64,000 bases of DNA from Chloroflexota bacterium. Lineage in GTDB: Bacteria; Chloroflexota; Anaerolineae; Anaerolineales; VGOW01. The DNA is taken from NCBI GenBank assembly GCA_016197225.1, contig JACPWC010000031.1, positions 124,001 to 188,000 of the forward strand, given 5' to 3'. The translations under genes and the position numbers were made by a program. Positions 9,985 to 19,737 of this stretch are shown here, piece after piece; the stretch's first letter is position 1, and every line of letters begins with the position of its first letter. The notes beneath the pieces are model-generated. The model did not search any database. It was not told where the DNA came from and worked only from the letters and a program-made list of their open reading frames with translations.

Positions 9985-10209
9985 TTATTTCGTACCGGTC
10001 AAATGCTTCTTCAAGGTGCGGAATTTGAAGACGAAGTACAGCGGGCAGAAGCCGACGAGGCCGGTGATGAGCGGAACCAGGCCAACCACACCCACGACGG
10101 TTCCCCACACGCCGGGCACGATTCCGGTGAAGCCGACGATCATCATGGCGATGCCGAGCATCACTCTCACGATCCGATCCCAACTGGCAGTATTGAGTAA
10201 GTTTTGCAT
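9985..10209 (-). CDS. YgaP-like (DUF2892) small inner-membrane protein
   Basis: 74 aa. MQNLLNTASWDRIVRVMLG at the start and GLVPLITGLVGFCPLYFVFK near the end are typical of the DUF2892 membrane domain (N-terminal 'NxGxxDRxxR' helix, two membrane helices, GxCPxY). RBS GGAGG sits 9 nt before the ATG. In YgaP this domain is fused to a rhodanese; here it stands alone. The function of the stand-alone form is unknown. Convergent with the methyltransferase gene. The upstream spacer 10210-10411 contains an ACGCTGATTTTCGCTGAT repeat but no gene. Confidence 0.85.
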   Translation of the reverse strand: MQNLLNTASWDRIVRVMLGIAMMIVGFTGIVPGVWGTVVGVVGLVPLITGLVGFCPLYFVFKFRTLKKHLTGTK

Positions 10210-10411
10210 GACGTAAGTCCTCCGTTTGTCTTTTGAAGTTTCGGGCGACTCTGCCCGTTCACTTCGTTAGATGTAGGGAGGCTGGAAAGGTGACAAACGC
10301 CTGTGGCGGCAACGAACACGATTGCCAAACATTTGGGGGGACGCAGATAAACGCTGATGAGACGCTGATTTTCGCTGATCTTGTTGCTGGTCTGCTGTAG
10401 GCACTGGAAAT

Positions 10412-10447
10412 AAAACCTCCCGAGGTTATAAACCTTCGGGAGGTTTT
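10412..10447. terminator. hairpin at the end of the sigma/anti-sigma operon
   Basis: AAAACCTCCCGAGGTT / ACCTTCGGGAGGTTTT with a short ATA loop. It overlaps the last codons of the anti-sigma gene on the minus strand, so it may act as a terminator, and it is probably another member of the dispersed palindromes. Confidence 0.55.
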
Positions 10448-10683
10448 AGGTACTCGCTCAAGTCGAGCGACTTGTAGAGCCGCTCGCGGGCCTGAGCAGG
10501 CAGGCCGGAGTTGGGCAGGCCGTGATAGAGCAACAGCATCTTGCGGGTGGTGTCCACCACCGCCCGGCAGTTCTCGCAGGTCGCCAGGTGATCTTCGATC
10601 TCGGCCCGCAGTTCGGGCGGCACTTCGCCGTCGAGGTAAGCCGAGAGGCCGTCAATCAGTTTCTCGCAAGTTTCGGTCAGCAT
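10426..10683 (-). CDS. zinc-finger (ZAS/zf-HC2) anti-sigma factor
   Basis: 85 aa. N-terminal CEKLIDGLSAYLDGEV followed by HLATCENCRAV gives the H-x3-C-x2-C zinc site of ZAS-type anti-sigma factors. It has no membrane helix, so it is a soluble anti-sigma. It lies 4 bp downstream of the ECF sigma gene, the usual sigma/anti-sigma arrangement, and is expected to bind and inhibit that sigma, perhaps in a redox-sensitive way via the zinc cysteines. The final residues LKPPEGL are encoded by the palindromic repeat at 10412-10447. Confidence 0.88.
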   Translation of the reverse strand: MLTETCEKLIDGLSAYLDGEVPPELRAEIEDHLATCENCRAVVDTTRKMLLLYHGLPNSGLPAQARERLYKSLDLSEYLKPPEGL

Positions 10684-10687
10684 CCGA

Positions 10688-11293
10688 TCAACCTTCCACG
10701 CTATGCTCGCGCGCCAGTTCGACGAAGTAAGCCGAAAGCCGTTCTCTCAGCCACAGCCGGGCGCGATGCAGGCGAGTCTTCACCACCTCCAGTGACACAT
10801 CCAACGCCTGGGCCGTTTCTTCCGTCGAAAGCCCTTCCAGTTCGCGCATCACAAACACGGCCTTGAGTTTCTCCGGCAGTTCGCCAATGGCCCGGTCAAG
10901 CTGGGTGCGAGTCTCTTTGCTGTCGAAGTCCGGCTCCGGCAGGCAACACCAGTCGAACAACTGGCGGGGCATCTCAGCGCCGTCGTCGTCCAGCATCGGC
11001 TCATCCACCGAAACTGTGGGCCGTTGCTTTCGCACGCGCATCAGAGCCGCATTGTAGACGATGCGATAGAGCCAGGTGTTCAGGCCGGAGCGGCCATCGA
11101 ATGAGGCGATGGCTTTGAAGGCGCTGAGGAAGGTTTCCTGCAAAGCGTCTTCGGCTTCAGCCTCGTCGCCCAGCACGCGCAGGGCCACGCGATAGAGGCC
11201 GGGCGAGTGAATCTCAATGCACTCGGCGCAGGCCGATTTGTCGCCGGCGCGAATGCGGGCCAGCAAGGCGCGATCAGAGTCCGGGTCAGTCAT
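10688..11293 (-). CDS. ECF RNA polymerase sigma factor (RpoE-like)
   Basis: 201 aa. Region 2 has LYRVALRVLGDEAEAEDALQ plus ETFLSAFKA and NTWLYRIVYN; region 4 has LEGLSTEETAQALDVSLEVV and KTRLHRAR, the helix-turn-helix. A Cys-rich insert (FDWCCLPEP, about 115-121) lies between the two regions. Partner of the adjacent ZAS anti-sigma. No Shine-Dalgarno before the ATG; a GTAGGGGCG palindrome occupies the spacer upstream, so the promoter lies within or beyond it. Confidence 0.9.
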   Translation of the reverse strand: MTDPDSDRALLARIRAGDKSACAECIEIHSPGLYRVALRVLGDEAEAEDALQETFLSAFKAIASFDGRSGLNTWLYRIVYNAALMRVRKQRPTVSVDEPMLDDDGAEMPRQLFDWCCLPEPDFDSKETRTQLDRAIGELPEKLKAVFVMRELEGLSTEETAQALDVSLEVVKTRLHRARLWLRERLSAYFVELAREHSVEG

Positions 11294-11306
11294 CAGGTTA
11301 GATGCA

Positions 11307-11334
11307 GTAGGGGCGATTCATGAATCACCCCTAC
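11307..11334. repeat. GTAGGGGCG palindromic repeat (intergenic copy)
   Basis: GTAGGGGCGATTCA / TGAATCACCCCTAC, one mismatch, no loop. It sits between citrate synthase and the ECF sigma gene; a family member is inserted in frame at 4892-4918. Confidence 0.7.
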
Positions 11335-11346
11335 AACCGCAATATA

Positions 11347-12636
<1,290 letters not shown>

Positions 12637-12771
12637 AATGGGTTCCTCCGGTGGATAGATATGGTGAAATGGCAGGCAACGGCGAAACCCTCTCGCTTCG
12701 CCGCCAGAGGGGTCTCGCCCGTGATGGGGGGATTATAGAGAACGTAGGGCTGATCAGTCCAGTGACAATAA

Positions 12772-12891
12772 TCACACGGCAACCGGCTCGCTTGTCACCG
12801 TGCTGATCTCAAATTGCGGCGGATGCTCGAAGTGTTTCTTGACGGCGCACTGCTCGGCGGAGCGGATGACGGGCGCACGGCCAACTTTACC
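12772..12891 (-). pseudogene. possible OsmC-like C-terminal remnant
   Basis: Directly after the adenylate cyclase stop, the minus strand reads about 39 codons ending in TGA without a start: APVIRSAEQCAVKKH then FEHPPQFEISTV. The SAEQCAVKKHFE pattern recalls the end of OsmC-family proteins (conserved Cys in the last helix). Too short to be sure. The remaining spacer 12637-12771 shows no gene. Confidence 0.3.
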
Positions 12892-14211
12892 TCAGTTCTC
12901 AGTTCCGCCATCAGGCTCAGGGCAAACCAGAAACAGGCTGGCACTACCCACGCCGATCTCGCTCGGCGAATCGTGCTTCATTTCTATTACATGCCACACC
13001 TCCATGTCGCCCTTGCCCTTCACGCTCAGCAGGCCGCGTGGCTCGCAGACGAAGTCGTCTTTGATGAGATCATACGTGTTGCGGGTGATCTGGATCACGC
13101 CGACGGCGGCCTGGGTCTCCATCCGGCTGGCCGTGTTCACGGCATCGCCCCATAGATCGTAGATGAACTTCTTGCGCCCGATCACGCCGGCCACGACCGG
13201 CCCAGAGTTGAGGCCGATGCGCAAGGAGAGACTGTGGCCGTTGAACTCGCGGCCGGTCACGTAGTCGCGCATGTCCAGCGCCGCGCAAGCCAGCAATCGC
13301 GCATGATCCGGCTGAGGGCGCGGCACCCCGGCGGCGGCCATGTAGCAATCGCCGATCGTTTTGATTTTCTCCAGATGGTATTTCTCCACCAGAGAATCAA
13401 AGTGAGAGAAGATTTCGTCGAGCAGTTCGACAATCGCCACCGGCGTCATTTTAGCCGACATGGGCGTAAAGCCGACCACGTCGGCAAATAACACGCTGGC
13501 CCCGCTGAACTGCTCGGCGATGATGTGATTCTCGCTTTTCAGAATGGCAGCGATCTCCCGGGGCAGGATGTTGAGCAGGAGATTTTCGGCTTTCTCCTGC
13601 TCGTCGCGCAAAAGCTGGAAGGCCAGGTTGCGCTGGCTGACAAAATAGTAAATCATCGCCAGCACCAGGGCCGAAGCGCCGCCGACATTCAAAGCGAAGA
13701 GAGTCATCACCAGCGCCGGCGGCAAGTGAATGACCGGGGATAAGAAGGGCTGGAGAACGCCGACGAGGAAGACCAGGAGGAGATAGACGGCTGACCAGCG
13801 CAGAAATTTTTCCAATGGCTCGCCAAAGAGGGCGGTTCCCAACGGCGCGATCAGCGCCCAGACGATGAAGATGCTGGAATTGGCGAAGCCGCCCAGGCTG
13901 ATCGTCAGCACAAACGGCACGATCAGCGCCAGCAGGCGTTGGGAGATGCGAAGCACGTAATAGCTGATGCGCCGCCGGCTGTAGAGGAATAGGCTAACGA
14001 GCATGGCGGCGGCGTGGGCGAAAAGGGTGAGCGCGGCTGGCAATTCTCCAAAAACCAGGTAGAGGCTGGCCCAGAGGACGAGCAGAATCATCCCGGCCAA
14101 TATCATGTAGACCAACAACACCTTCCGCGTCCGGAGATCGTCACTATCTTTCGGATCAGCGCCGACACCGGCGATGAATCCGAAAACGTTGCGCGGAAAG
14201 TTTTGGGCCAT
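12892..14211 (-). CDS. membrane class III adenylate cyclase
   Basis: 439 aa. Six hydrophobic helices occupy about residues 28-205, then a class III nucleotide cyclase domain (about 238-410). Metal-binding Asp in SVLFADVVGFT, Lys in EKIKTIGDCYM, LRIGLNSGPVVAGVIG, and FIYDLWGDAVNTASRM with the transition-state Asn and Arg. The Lys and the Asp of YDLWGD at the substrate-specifying positions indicate ATP over GTP. It would make cAMP in response to a membrane signal. RBS GGGAGGGA before ATG; an upstream GGATATACTAGG could hold a -10. Confidence 0.92.
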   Translation of the reverse strand: MAQNFPRNVFGFIAGVGADPKDSDDLRTRKVLLVYMILAGMILLVLWASLYLVFGELPAALTLFAHAAAMLVSLFLYSRRRISYYVLRISQRLLALIVPFVLTISLGGFANSSIFIVWALIAPLGTALFGEPLEKFLRWSAVYLLLVFLVGVLQPFLSPVIHLPPALVMTLFALNVGGASALVLAMIYYFVSQRNLAFQLLRDEQEKAENLLLNILPREIAAILKSENHIIAEQFSGASVLFADVVGFTPMSAKMTPVAIVELLDEIFSHFDSLVEKYHLEKIKTIGDCYMAAAGVPRPQPDHARLLACAALDMRDYVTGREFNGHSLSLRIGLNSGPVVAGVIGRKKFIYDLWGDAVNTASRMETQAAVGVIQITRNTYDLIKDDFVCEPRGLLSVKGKGDMEVWHVIEMKHDSPSEIGVGSASLFLVCPEPDGGTEN

Positions 14212-14333
14212 CTTCCCTCCCGTCTATAACTCCTCACCAATCCTGCGCCTAGTATATCCCCGAAACACCGGCGAAGGAACTGCCATAAAACTCCCGGCGC
14301 TTCAAGTTTGCCCGAGAAATCCTCACCCATTCA

Positions 14334-14453
14334 TTACTTCGCCAGCAGGACAGCAACAATCTGATCCCAAGCCCCGCCCAGCGCCGAGGCGAACGCCCAT
14401 GTCGCCAGAATTCGAGGGGAGACCGTCTCTTTGCATTTCAGCCGCGCCGTGAT
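14334..14453 (-). pseudogene. remnant of a membrane-protein C-terminus (copy 1)
   Basis: Downstream of the next gene's stop, the minus strand encodes KETVSPRILATWAFASALGG followed by AWDQIVAVLLAK and a stop, with no start codon. A longer homologous stretch is at 16465-16587. Together they look like decayed copies of one transmembrane C-terminus. Confidence 0.5.
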
Positions 14454-14459
14454 GTCTAA

Positions 14460-16349
14460 TCACGGAGCGCGTAACTCAAAATTGTCGAATTCGAAGACAG
14501 CTTCGTCGTCAGTATGATTGAGTTCTATGGCTATGCCGGTTCTTCCGTTGCTAAAAGTGCTGTCATCCGCCTCGCCCACGCGCTCGTCGTTAATGAAGAA
14601 CACGAAATGCGAGCCTTCCCCTCTGACCGCTAACCAGTTCACCTCGCCGGGCCGAATGGCCGGGGTTGACGTCGGGACAATCAAATACTCCCCAAGCCTG
14701 GTCGAAAGACGAACAAAAAATTCGCCGTCGTTATTGATCCCAAAGTAGTAAAAATCGCTGTCATTTTCGCGAAAGAGGAGGCCATAAGTGGCGTCATCCG
14801 GCCCGCTGACTATTTGGATCTCGGCGCTCAGATAGAAGTCGGACACCGGTTTCGTATAAAGCGACTCTGGCTCATCCCACCAGAGGATAGCGCCCGACTT
14901 GGATTTGGCCTGCCACCGATATTTACCGTCTGTAATAAGCTGGTTTACTGTAAAGTACTCATCGTCAAGACCCTCTATTCTCCAATTGTTCTCATTCGAA
15001 TCAAAGGCATCAGACAGGATCACCGTCCACTGCGAATCGTCGGTTGTTGTGGCCTCGGCAGGCGCGGTGGTCGTCGGCGTCGCGATAGCCGGAGCTCGCA
15101 GTTCAAAGTTGTCGAATTCAACATCAGCCAACGCATTACCGCCCTCCAAGTTAATATAAACGCCAACAAAACCGCGTTGCAAAGTATCATCGTCCAACTC
15201 TGCAACCAACTGGTCGTTGATATAGAACATCAAATGCGATCCAATTGCCACAACCGAAAGGCGGTTTGCTTCACCAGATTGAACGGCTGAGGTTTCGGTC
15301 GGTTTGATTAGTATATTGTTGGATTGATTGTAGATAATCGCTTCGACTGTGAACAGACCCTGATCGTTGAGGCTAAAGTCGTAATAGCCAATATCACCGT
15401 ATCGGAATACCAAGCCATAGGTCGCATCTTTTATCTCGCCGGTGACGTTCGCTTCAACCGAAGCATAGAAGTCGGAGACCTCTGGACTCCCATTCGCCCA
15501 AACCGGCCAGCCGACGCCGAGCGATCCGGGGTCTGAGTGTACACTCCAAAAATATTTGCCATCGCGTACGTCGAAGGTATTTGGTTCCGTTCCACTGAGG
15601 TCTGCAAAGTCCAGCCACTCATTATCGTTCGTATCAAACGAATCGAAGAGGACGAGCGGCCACTGGGCCTGGGGCAAATCAGTGTCATGAATCGGTGGAG
15701 GCTCAGTGGCTCTCGCCTCAGTTACGATGATATCGCACGGAGGGAAGGCCGTGAGTCCGGGACCGTAGAGGTCGAGATTGCCATCGTTGTCTAAATCTTT
15801 GCCATCTGTAATTTGCCGGCTGAGAGTTACGCTTAGGATGGTTTGATGCGTCCCGGCGGCAAAGGTTCTTGGGGGCAGACTCCAACTTGCGGAGAAGCCA
15901 TTCGATTGGCTGGAGAGGACCGGCGCCACGGAAGAGACATCAATATTCTCTCCGTCAATCTGGACGGAGAACGAAGCGGCGTCAATGTAGTCTTGGCGAT
16001 AGGCCTCGGTGGCGGCGCCCCATCCCCATTTCAAAACAACGGGCTGGTCAACTCCGGCAGACTCGGGACTGTCGCCAAATAGCCCACAGTAGACAGTGAT
16101 TTCAACGTCGGGCTTTTGGGACGCTGTTGCTTGAGTTGAGGTTGGGACAATCTGCACGGCGGGCGCAGGTGTAGCGGATAGCAGCGCAACGAAAGCCGGC
16201 CTCAGGAAATAAAACGCAAGCGCCATTGTGGCGGCGAAGGCAACGCAGAGCACTACGCCGAGGCAGGAGAGCGATGCCAGCATATAGCGGCGATTTTCGG
16301 GGACCTTAGGCTCATCGGATACAGTGAGCGAGAGCGGATCGTGATCCAT
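14460..16349 (-). CDS. membrane-anchored protein with two concanavalin/LamG-like domains
   Basis: 629 aa from the ATG at 16349, which has AAAGGAAC as RBS (an upstream ATG at 16373 lacks one). Short cytoplasmic N-terminus, one membrane helix (about 24-52), a Thr/Pro linker, a beta-rich domain with VTLSRQITDGKDLDNDGNLD, then two tandem repeats of about 190 residues, each starting LFDSFDTN/LSDAFDSN and ending EFDNFELRAP. These have the layout of laminin-G/DUF1080-like beta-sandwiches that bind carbohydrate. Probably displayed outside the membrane. Remnants of related coding sequence flank it on both sides. Confidence 0.8.
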   Translation of the reverse strand: MDHDPLSLTVSDEPKVPENRRYMLASLSCLGVVLCVAFAATMALAFYFLRPAFVALLSATPAPAVQIVPTSTQATASQKPDVEITVYCGLFGDSPESAGVDQPVVLKWGWGAATEAYRQDYIDAASFSVQIDGENIDVSSVAPVLSSQSNGFSASWSLPPRTFAAGTHQTILSVTLSRQITDGKDLDNDGNLDLYGPGLTAFPPCDIIVTEARATEPPPIHDTDLPQAQWPLVLFDSFDTNDNEWLDFADLSGTEPNTFDVRDGKYFWSVHSDPGSLGVGWPVWANGSPEVSDFYASVEANVTGEIKDATYGLVFRYGDIGYYDFSLNDQGLFTVEAIIYNQSNNILIKPTETSAVQSGEANRLSVVAIGSHLMFYINDQLVAELDDDTLQRGFVGVYINLEGGNALADVEFDNFELRAPAIATPTTTAPAEATTTDDSQWTVILSDAFDSNENNWRIEGLDDEYFTVNQLITDGKYRWQAKSKSGAILWWDEPESLYTKPVSDFYLSAEIQIVSGPDDATYGLLFRENDSDFYYFGINNDGEFFVRLSTRLGEYLIVPTSTPAIRPGEVNWLAVRGEGSHFVFFINDERVGEADDSTFSNGRTGIAIELNHTDDEAVFEFDNFELRAP

Positions 16350-16382
16350 GGGAAAGTTCCTTTCTGGCGACAAGCCCTTGAC

Positions 16383-16412
16383 TCAAGGCACGCGCACTTC
16401 AAAATTGTCGGA
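16383..16412 (-). pseudogene. remnant of a LamG-like domain end
   Basis: Ten codons reading SDNFEVRVP and stop, matching the FDNFELRAP stop of the neighbouring gene. A leftover of a deleted tandem copy; the surrounding 16350-16464 holds no gene. Confidence 0.45.
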
Positions 16413-16464
16413 TCGCCTGACGATGCTCGGCGAGATGGTTGAAACCGTCGGCCAACAATGACCA

Positions 16465-16587
16465 CTATTGACCGGCGAACATGACTGCCGCAATCTGATT
16501 CCATGCTCCGCCTAGCGCCGCGCCAATTGGAACGATGACCAGCGCCGAGGCAAACGCCCAGCCCGCCAGAACGCGGGGGGAGACCGT
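16465..16587 (-). pseudogene. remnant of a membrane-protein C-terminus (copy 2)
   Basis: Minus-strand codons TVSPRVLAGWAFASALVIVP then IGAALGGAWNQIAAVMFAGQ and a stop, preceded by an in-frame TAG. Homologous to 14334-14453 with an 8-codon difference. It lies immediately after the stop of the 205-aa membrane protein gene. Confidence 0.5.
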
Positions 16588-16591
16588 CTAT

Positions 16592-17209
16592 TCAGCGTTC
16601 ATGATGATCCCGCTTTCCGGTAAACAGCTTGAGCAAGCTCTCGAGCAACTTGTACCAGCGAACGAGCCGGGCCAACACTGCCAACACGATGAGGCCAATG
16701 ACAAGATGTGTAGTTGTGACCGGGCTGTCGGGGTGGGTGATCACCCAAATGGTTCCATACAAGGCCGCCGCCAGGGCCAAGATCACGATCGCCAGAGTGA
16801 TGAGAAATCGTGTGGGCTGGTTCAGCGAAAATTTGACTTCTTCTATTGTCGCTTCAGGCGCGGCAGAGGCGTCAACTGAAGAGGATGTGGCTGACCCCTG
16901 GCTGTTGCCGCCCTCTCTTTTCTGCCCTTGAATTCTGTTGAGCAATCCGCCCAGGCCGATGCTATAGCCGATCAGGGCAATCGCCAATATTGGGAACCAG
17001 ATGTGGATTGGCGATGAGGAGATCAACTCCATCACAAACAAACCGGCGAACAAGAGGCCTAACAGCAAAGCCAACAGCCTCCATAAAGGCGTGGCTGAGG
17101 TTGTCGATTCGGTGAACAACGCGCCATGAGTCTTTAGGCGGCGCTCCAACATCCAAACGATGCCTGCAAGCACGGCGAGAACGGCAATGGCGAATACTAT
17201 TTCGAGCAT
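16592..17209 (-). CDS. polytopic membrane protein, unknown function
   Basis: 205 aa with about five hydrophobic helices: residues 1-20, 44-62, 69-90, 135-155 and 165-185. A polar Ser/Ala-rich loop (GNSQGSATSSSVDASAAPEA) separates helices 3 and 4, and the end is basic (FTGKRDHHER). RBS AAGGAAG. Not a recognised family. It lies 17 bp downstream of the DUF5671-type gene on the same strand, so they are probably co-transcribed. Confidence 0.75.
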   Translation of the reverse strand: MLEIVFAIAVLAVLAGIVWMLERRLKTHGALFTESTTSATPLWRLLALLLGLLFAGLFVMELISSSPIHIWFPILAIALIGYSIGLGGLLNRIQGQKREGGNSQGSATSSSVDASAAPEATIEEVKFSLNQPTRFLITLAIVILALAAALYGTIWVITHPDSPVTTTHLVIGLIVLAVLARLVRWYKLLESLLKLFTGKRDHHER

Positions 17210-17226
17210 GATGACTTCCTTGTGGC

Positions 17227-19209
17227 CTAAAAGCCCCTAAAGAAGAAGAAATACAGCACCGGGATGGCCAGCAGGATCAACAGGAAGAAGACGCCGACGA
17301 TGATGCCGATAATCGCCCCGGCCCCCAGCGGGCGGGCAGGCTTGACTTCTTCGCCTTCCACAATTTGTTTGACGGCCCGCACCGTCTGCCGGACGATAGT
17401 TTCGGCATTCCACCGATCCACACCCGCCCACTCCCAGCCATTGGCTCGCACTGGAACCAGCAGTTTGCGGGCCGGGCTGGCGACGACGGCGGCGGCCACT
17501 TCAGCAGTGACGGCTTCCCCGACGACGACGATGTTCCATGGCCCCACGATCAATCCTGCTTCGGCTAATTGGCTGCCGATTGCAGATGGCTGATTGCTGA
17601 TGGTCGAGTCTATGCCCATCGCCGTGGCCGCTGTCGGAGTCAGGCCAATTGGATCGAGGGTGAGGCTGGGCAATTCGCGCCGCAGTCCGTCGAGTGCCGC
17701 GCGCCCGAAGTTGCCCTCGCCCACGTCCACCACCGCCACGCGCATGGCCGCCAGCCGTTGAGTCTGCTCACGTTTGCCCGCCTGCCCGTCGCCGCGCAGG
17801 GCAAAGCCATGATAGAGCCAGACTCCAATAGCGATCAGGCTGTAAGCGATGGCTTGCCCCAGATCGCTGATCAGGTTGCCGCCGCCGCGCTCGCCGAGAA
17901 CCAGGCTCAACAGCCGGAACACGATGTACACCGCGCCGGAGAGCACGGTCATGGTGGCGACGAAGAGATAGAAGTACAGATAGAGCTTGCGGACGACTGA
18001 GCGGCGCTCGTCGGCACCCGACGGGCCGGCCGCCACTGCTCCCACCTGCGCCTGCCGCCACGGCCACAGCCACACCGGCAGGCCGGCAATGAGGGCGGCG
18101 GTGAACCACGACAATTGTTCTTTGAGGTCCGGGCCAAAGCGTATGCCGCTGACCGAGCGGATGAAGACGCTGACATCGCCGCTCAACCCGACGAGAAATG
18201 CGGCCAGACCAACCGCCGCCACCAGGTAAAGATACAGCCGCCGCACTCCGGCCTGGCGCGGCGCTTCGCCGGCTAGAGCCGCGTCGCCCCGCAGGGCGAA
18301 GGCATGATAGGCCCACAACAGGGCCATGCCGATGATGATCGGCAACGGCCCGCGAATGTCGCCCAGCGACGGCAGGCCGAGCAGGCGGCGGAACAAACCG
18401 GCGAGGATGAAGGTGGCGTTGGTAATCGAGGTCAGGGCGGCGATAAAGACAGTCAGATACAGATACAACTTTCGTAACGCCGACTCACGCTCTTCCTCGC
18501 TGGGGCTTGTGAACAGTTGTTGCGCCCAGCGCCAGAAGAACAGCCACAGCGGCAGGCCCACTGCCAGCCGCGCCACCTCGCCGGTCAGGCTGAAGATGTC
18601 GGGGCCGCCGAACGTCGAGCCGCCAAACTGGAACATGATCCAGCGCAGGAGATTGATGACGGCCAGCGTCACCGCCCACACGCCGGCGGCGCTGAACCCC
18701 AGGATGTACAGCCGGCGCACGGTGGCCGGGTTCCCGGTTTCAGGCGCGGCTTTGGCGTCCCCCGCCGTCACCCACTGGTGATAAAACCACAACAGCGCCA
18801 GGACGGCGATTGCCGCCAGATTGCGGATGATGAACTCGGTCGGAGAAAATTGGAAGAAACCGAAATCAGTCCGCCGCCCGCCGAAGGCCAGCCCTAAAAG
18901 CGTGGCGATCAGGTCGAAGGCGTTGACGGTAATGGGGCCGAGGAAAAGGGCCAGCGTGCCGTAGAGATACAGGCGGCGCAGGGCCGACTCGCGCTCGTCC
19001 ATATCTCGCCCGGCGAGACTCTGCGCCCACAGCCAGTGAACGAGGAAGATAGGCAGGCCGATGACGACCACGGCGATCTGAAAAGCGAGGGCTACCACCG
19101 AGCCGCCGCTGGTGAGCAAGTCCTGCAACAGGGTAATGACCGCCCACGTCACCGATTGCAGGCTGATGGCGCAAACAAGAAAGATATACCAACGACGAAC
19201 GGTAACCAT
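17227..19209 (-). CDS. DUF5671-like repeat membrane protein
   Basis: 660 aa from ATG 19209 (AGGAGGTCATC as RBS; the longer frame to 19293 has none). Three or four repeats of a four-helix unit, each with a conserved RRLYLY or RKLYLY stretch before a helix (RESALRRLYLY, RESALRKLYLY, RRSVVRKLYLY), as in DUF5671 proteins. Then a soluble alpha/beta domain (about 520-625; AAMRVAVVDVGEGNFGRAAL) and a final helix with FFLLILLAIPVLYFFFF. Function unknown; likely an envelope sensor or scaffold. A spacer-type repeat seems inserted in frame around 17562-17612 (TISNQPSAIGSQLA). Confidence 0.8.
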   Translation of the reverse strand: MVTVRRWYIFLVCAISLQSVTWAVITLLQDLLTSGGSVVALAFQIAVVVIGLPIFLVHWLWAQSLAGRDMDERESALRRLYLYGTLALFLGPITVNAFDLIATLLGLAFGGRRTDFGFFQFSPTEFIIRNLAAIAVLALLWFYHQWVTAGDAKAAPETGNPATVRRLYILGFSAAGVWAVTLAVINLLRWIMFQFGGSTFGGPDIFSLTGEVARLAVGLPLWLFFWRWAQQLFTSPSEEERESALRKLYLYLTVFIAALTSITNATFILAGLFRRLLGLPSLGDIRGPLPIIIGMALLWAYHAFALRGDAALAGEAPRQAGVRRLYLYLVAAVGLAAFLVGLSGDVSVFIRSVSGIRFGPDLKEQLSWFTAALIAGLPVWLWPWRQAQVGAVAAGPSGADERRSVVRKLYLYFYLFVATMTVLSGAVYIVFRLLSLVLGERGGGNLISDLGQAIAYSLIAIGVWLYHGFALRGDGQAGKREQTQRLAAMRVAVVDVGEGNFGRAALDGLRRELPSLTLDPIGLTPTAATAMGIDSTISNQPSAIGSQLAEAGLIVGPWNIVVVGEAVTAEVAAAVVASPARKLLVPVRANGWEWAGVDRWNAETIVRQTVRAVKQIVEGEEVKPARPLGAGAIIGIIVGVFFLLILLAIPVLYFFFFRGF

Positions 19210-19226
19210 GATGACCTCCTGCCTAT

Positions 19227-19724
19227 TTATTGACACCCATCCTTGTCGTCCCAGCACCAGGCCCAGTACGAATCGGATGAGACGATTTTCCATTCGCCGC
19301 TCCCGGCCACTTGAACCAGGGTGACGTCAAAGGTGTTGCTGTACTCGCCGCTGTTGAAAAGGCCGCCTTCGTAGAAAGTCGTTTCTCGCACGGTGACGAC
19401 GGCCCGGTCGCCGGTGACGCGGGTTGACTCAACTTCAAGTGTGGTCGAGTCTTCCAGGCGAAAAGTCCAACTGTAATCGTGGACATCTTCGCTGAAGGCC
19501 TCGGCAGAGGCCGGGTAGCCTTTGATGGTGGGCGAGAGATAGCCGTAGGCGCGTTCGTAGTCGGCCTGTTCCAGGGCAAAGAGATAATTGTGGGCCACGC
19601 CCTCCGGCGCGTCTTCCGGCTGATAGGCGGGCTTGGGCCGCAGGAAGGCGACGGCAAAGGCGGCGGCCACCAGCAAGATGACACCGCCCACGATGCCGAT
19701 GAGGAATTTATCGGTGCTTTTCAT
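19227..19724 (-). CDS. single-pass membrane protein with NTF2/DUF4878-like extracytoplasmic domain
   Basis: 165 aa. One N-terminal membrane helix (about 8-28) followed by a domain with YLFALEQADYERAYGYLSP, the helical start seen in DUF4878/NTF2-like lipoprotein domains, then beta strands (VVTVRETTFY, FDVTLVQVAGSGEWKIVSSD). RBS AGAGGTAAC. Located between two large membrane-protein genes in an apparent operon (13-17 bp spacing), so probably an envelope accessory component. Function unknown. Confidence 0.75.
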   Translation of the reverse strand: MKSTDKFLIGIVGGVILLVAAAFAVAFLRPKPAYQPEDAPEGVAHNYLFALEQADYERAYGYLSPTIKGYPASAEAFSEDVHDYSWTFRLEDSTTLEVESTRVTGDRAVVTVRETTFYEGGLFNSGEYSNTFDVTLVQVAGSGEWKIVSSDSYWAWCWDDKDGCQ

Positions 19725-19737
19725 GTGTTACCTCTGT

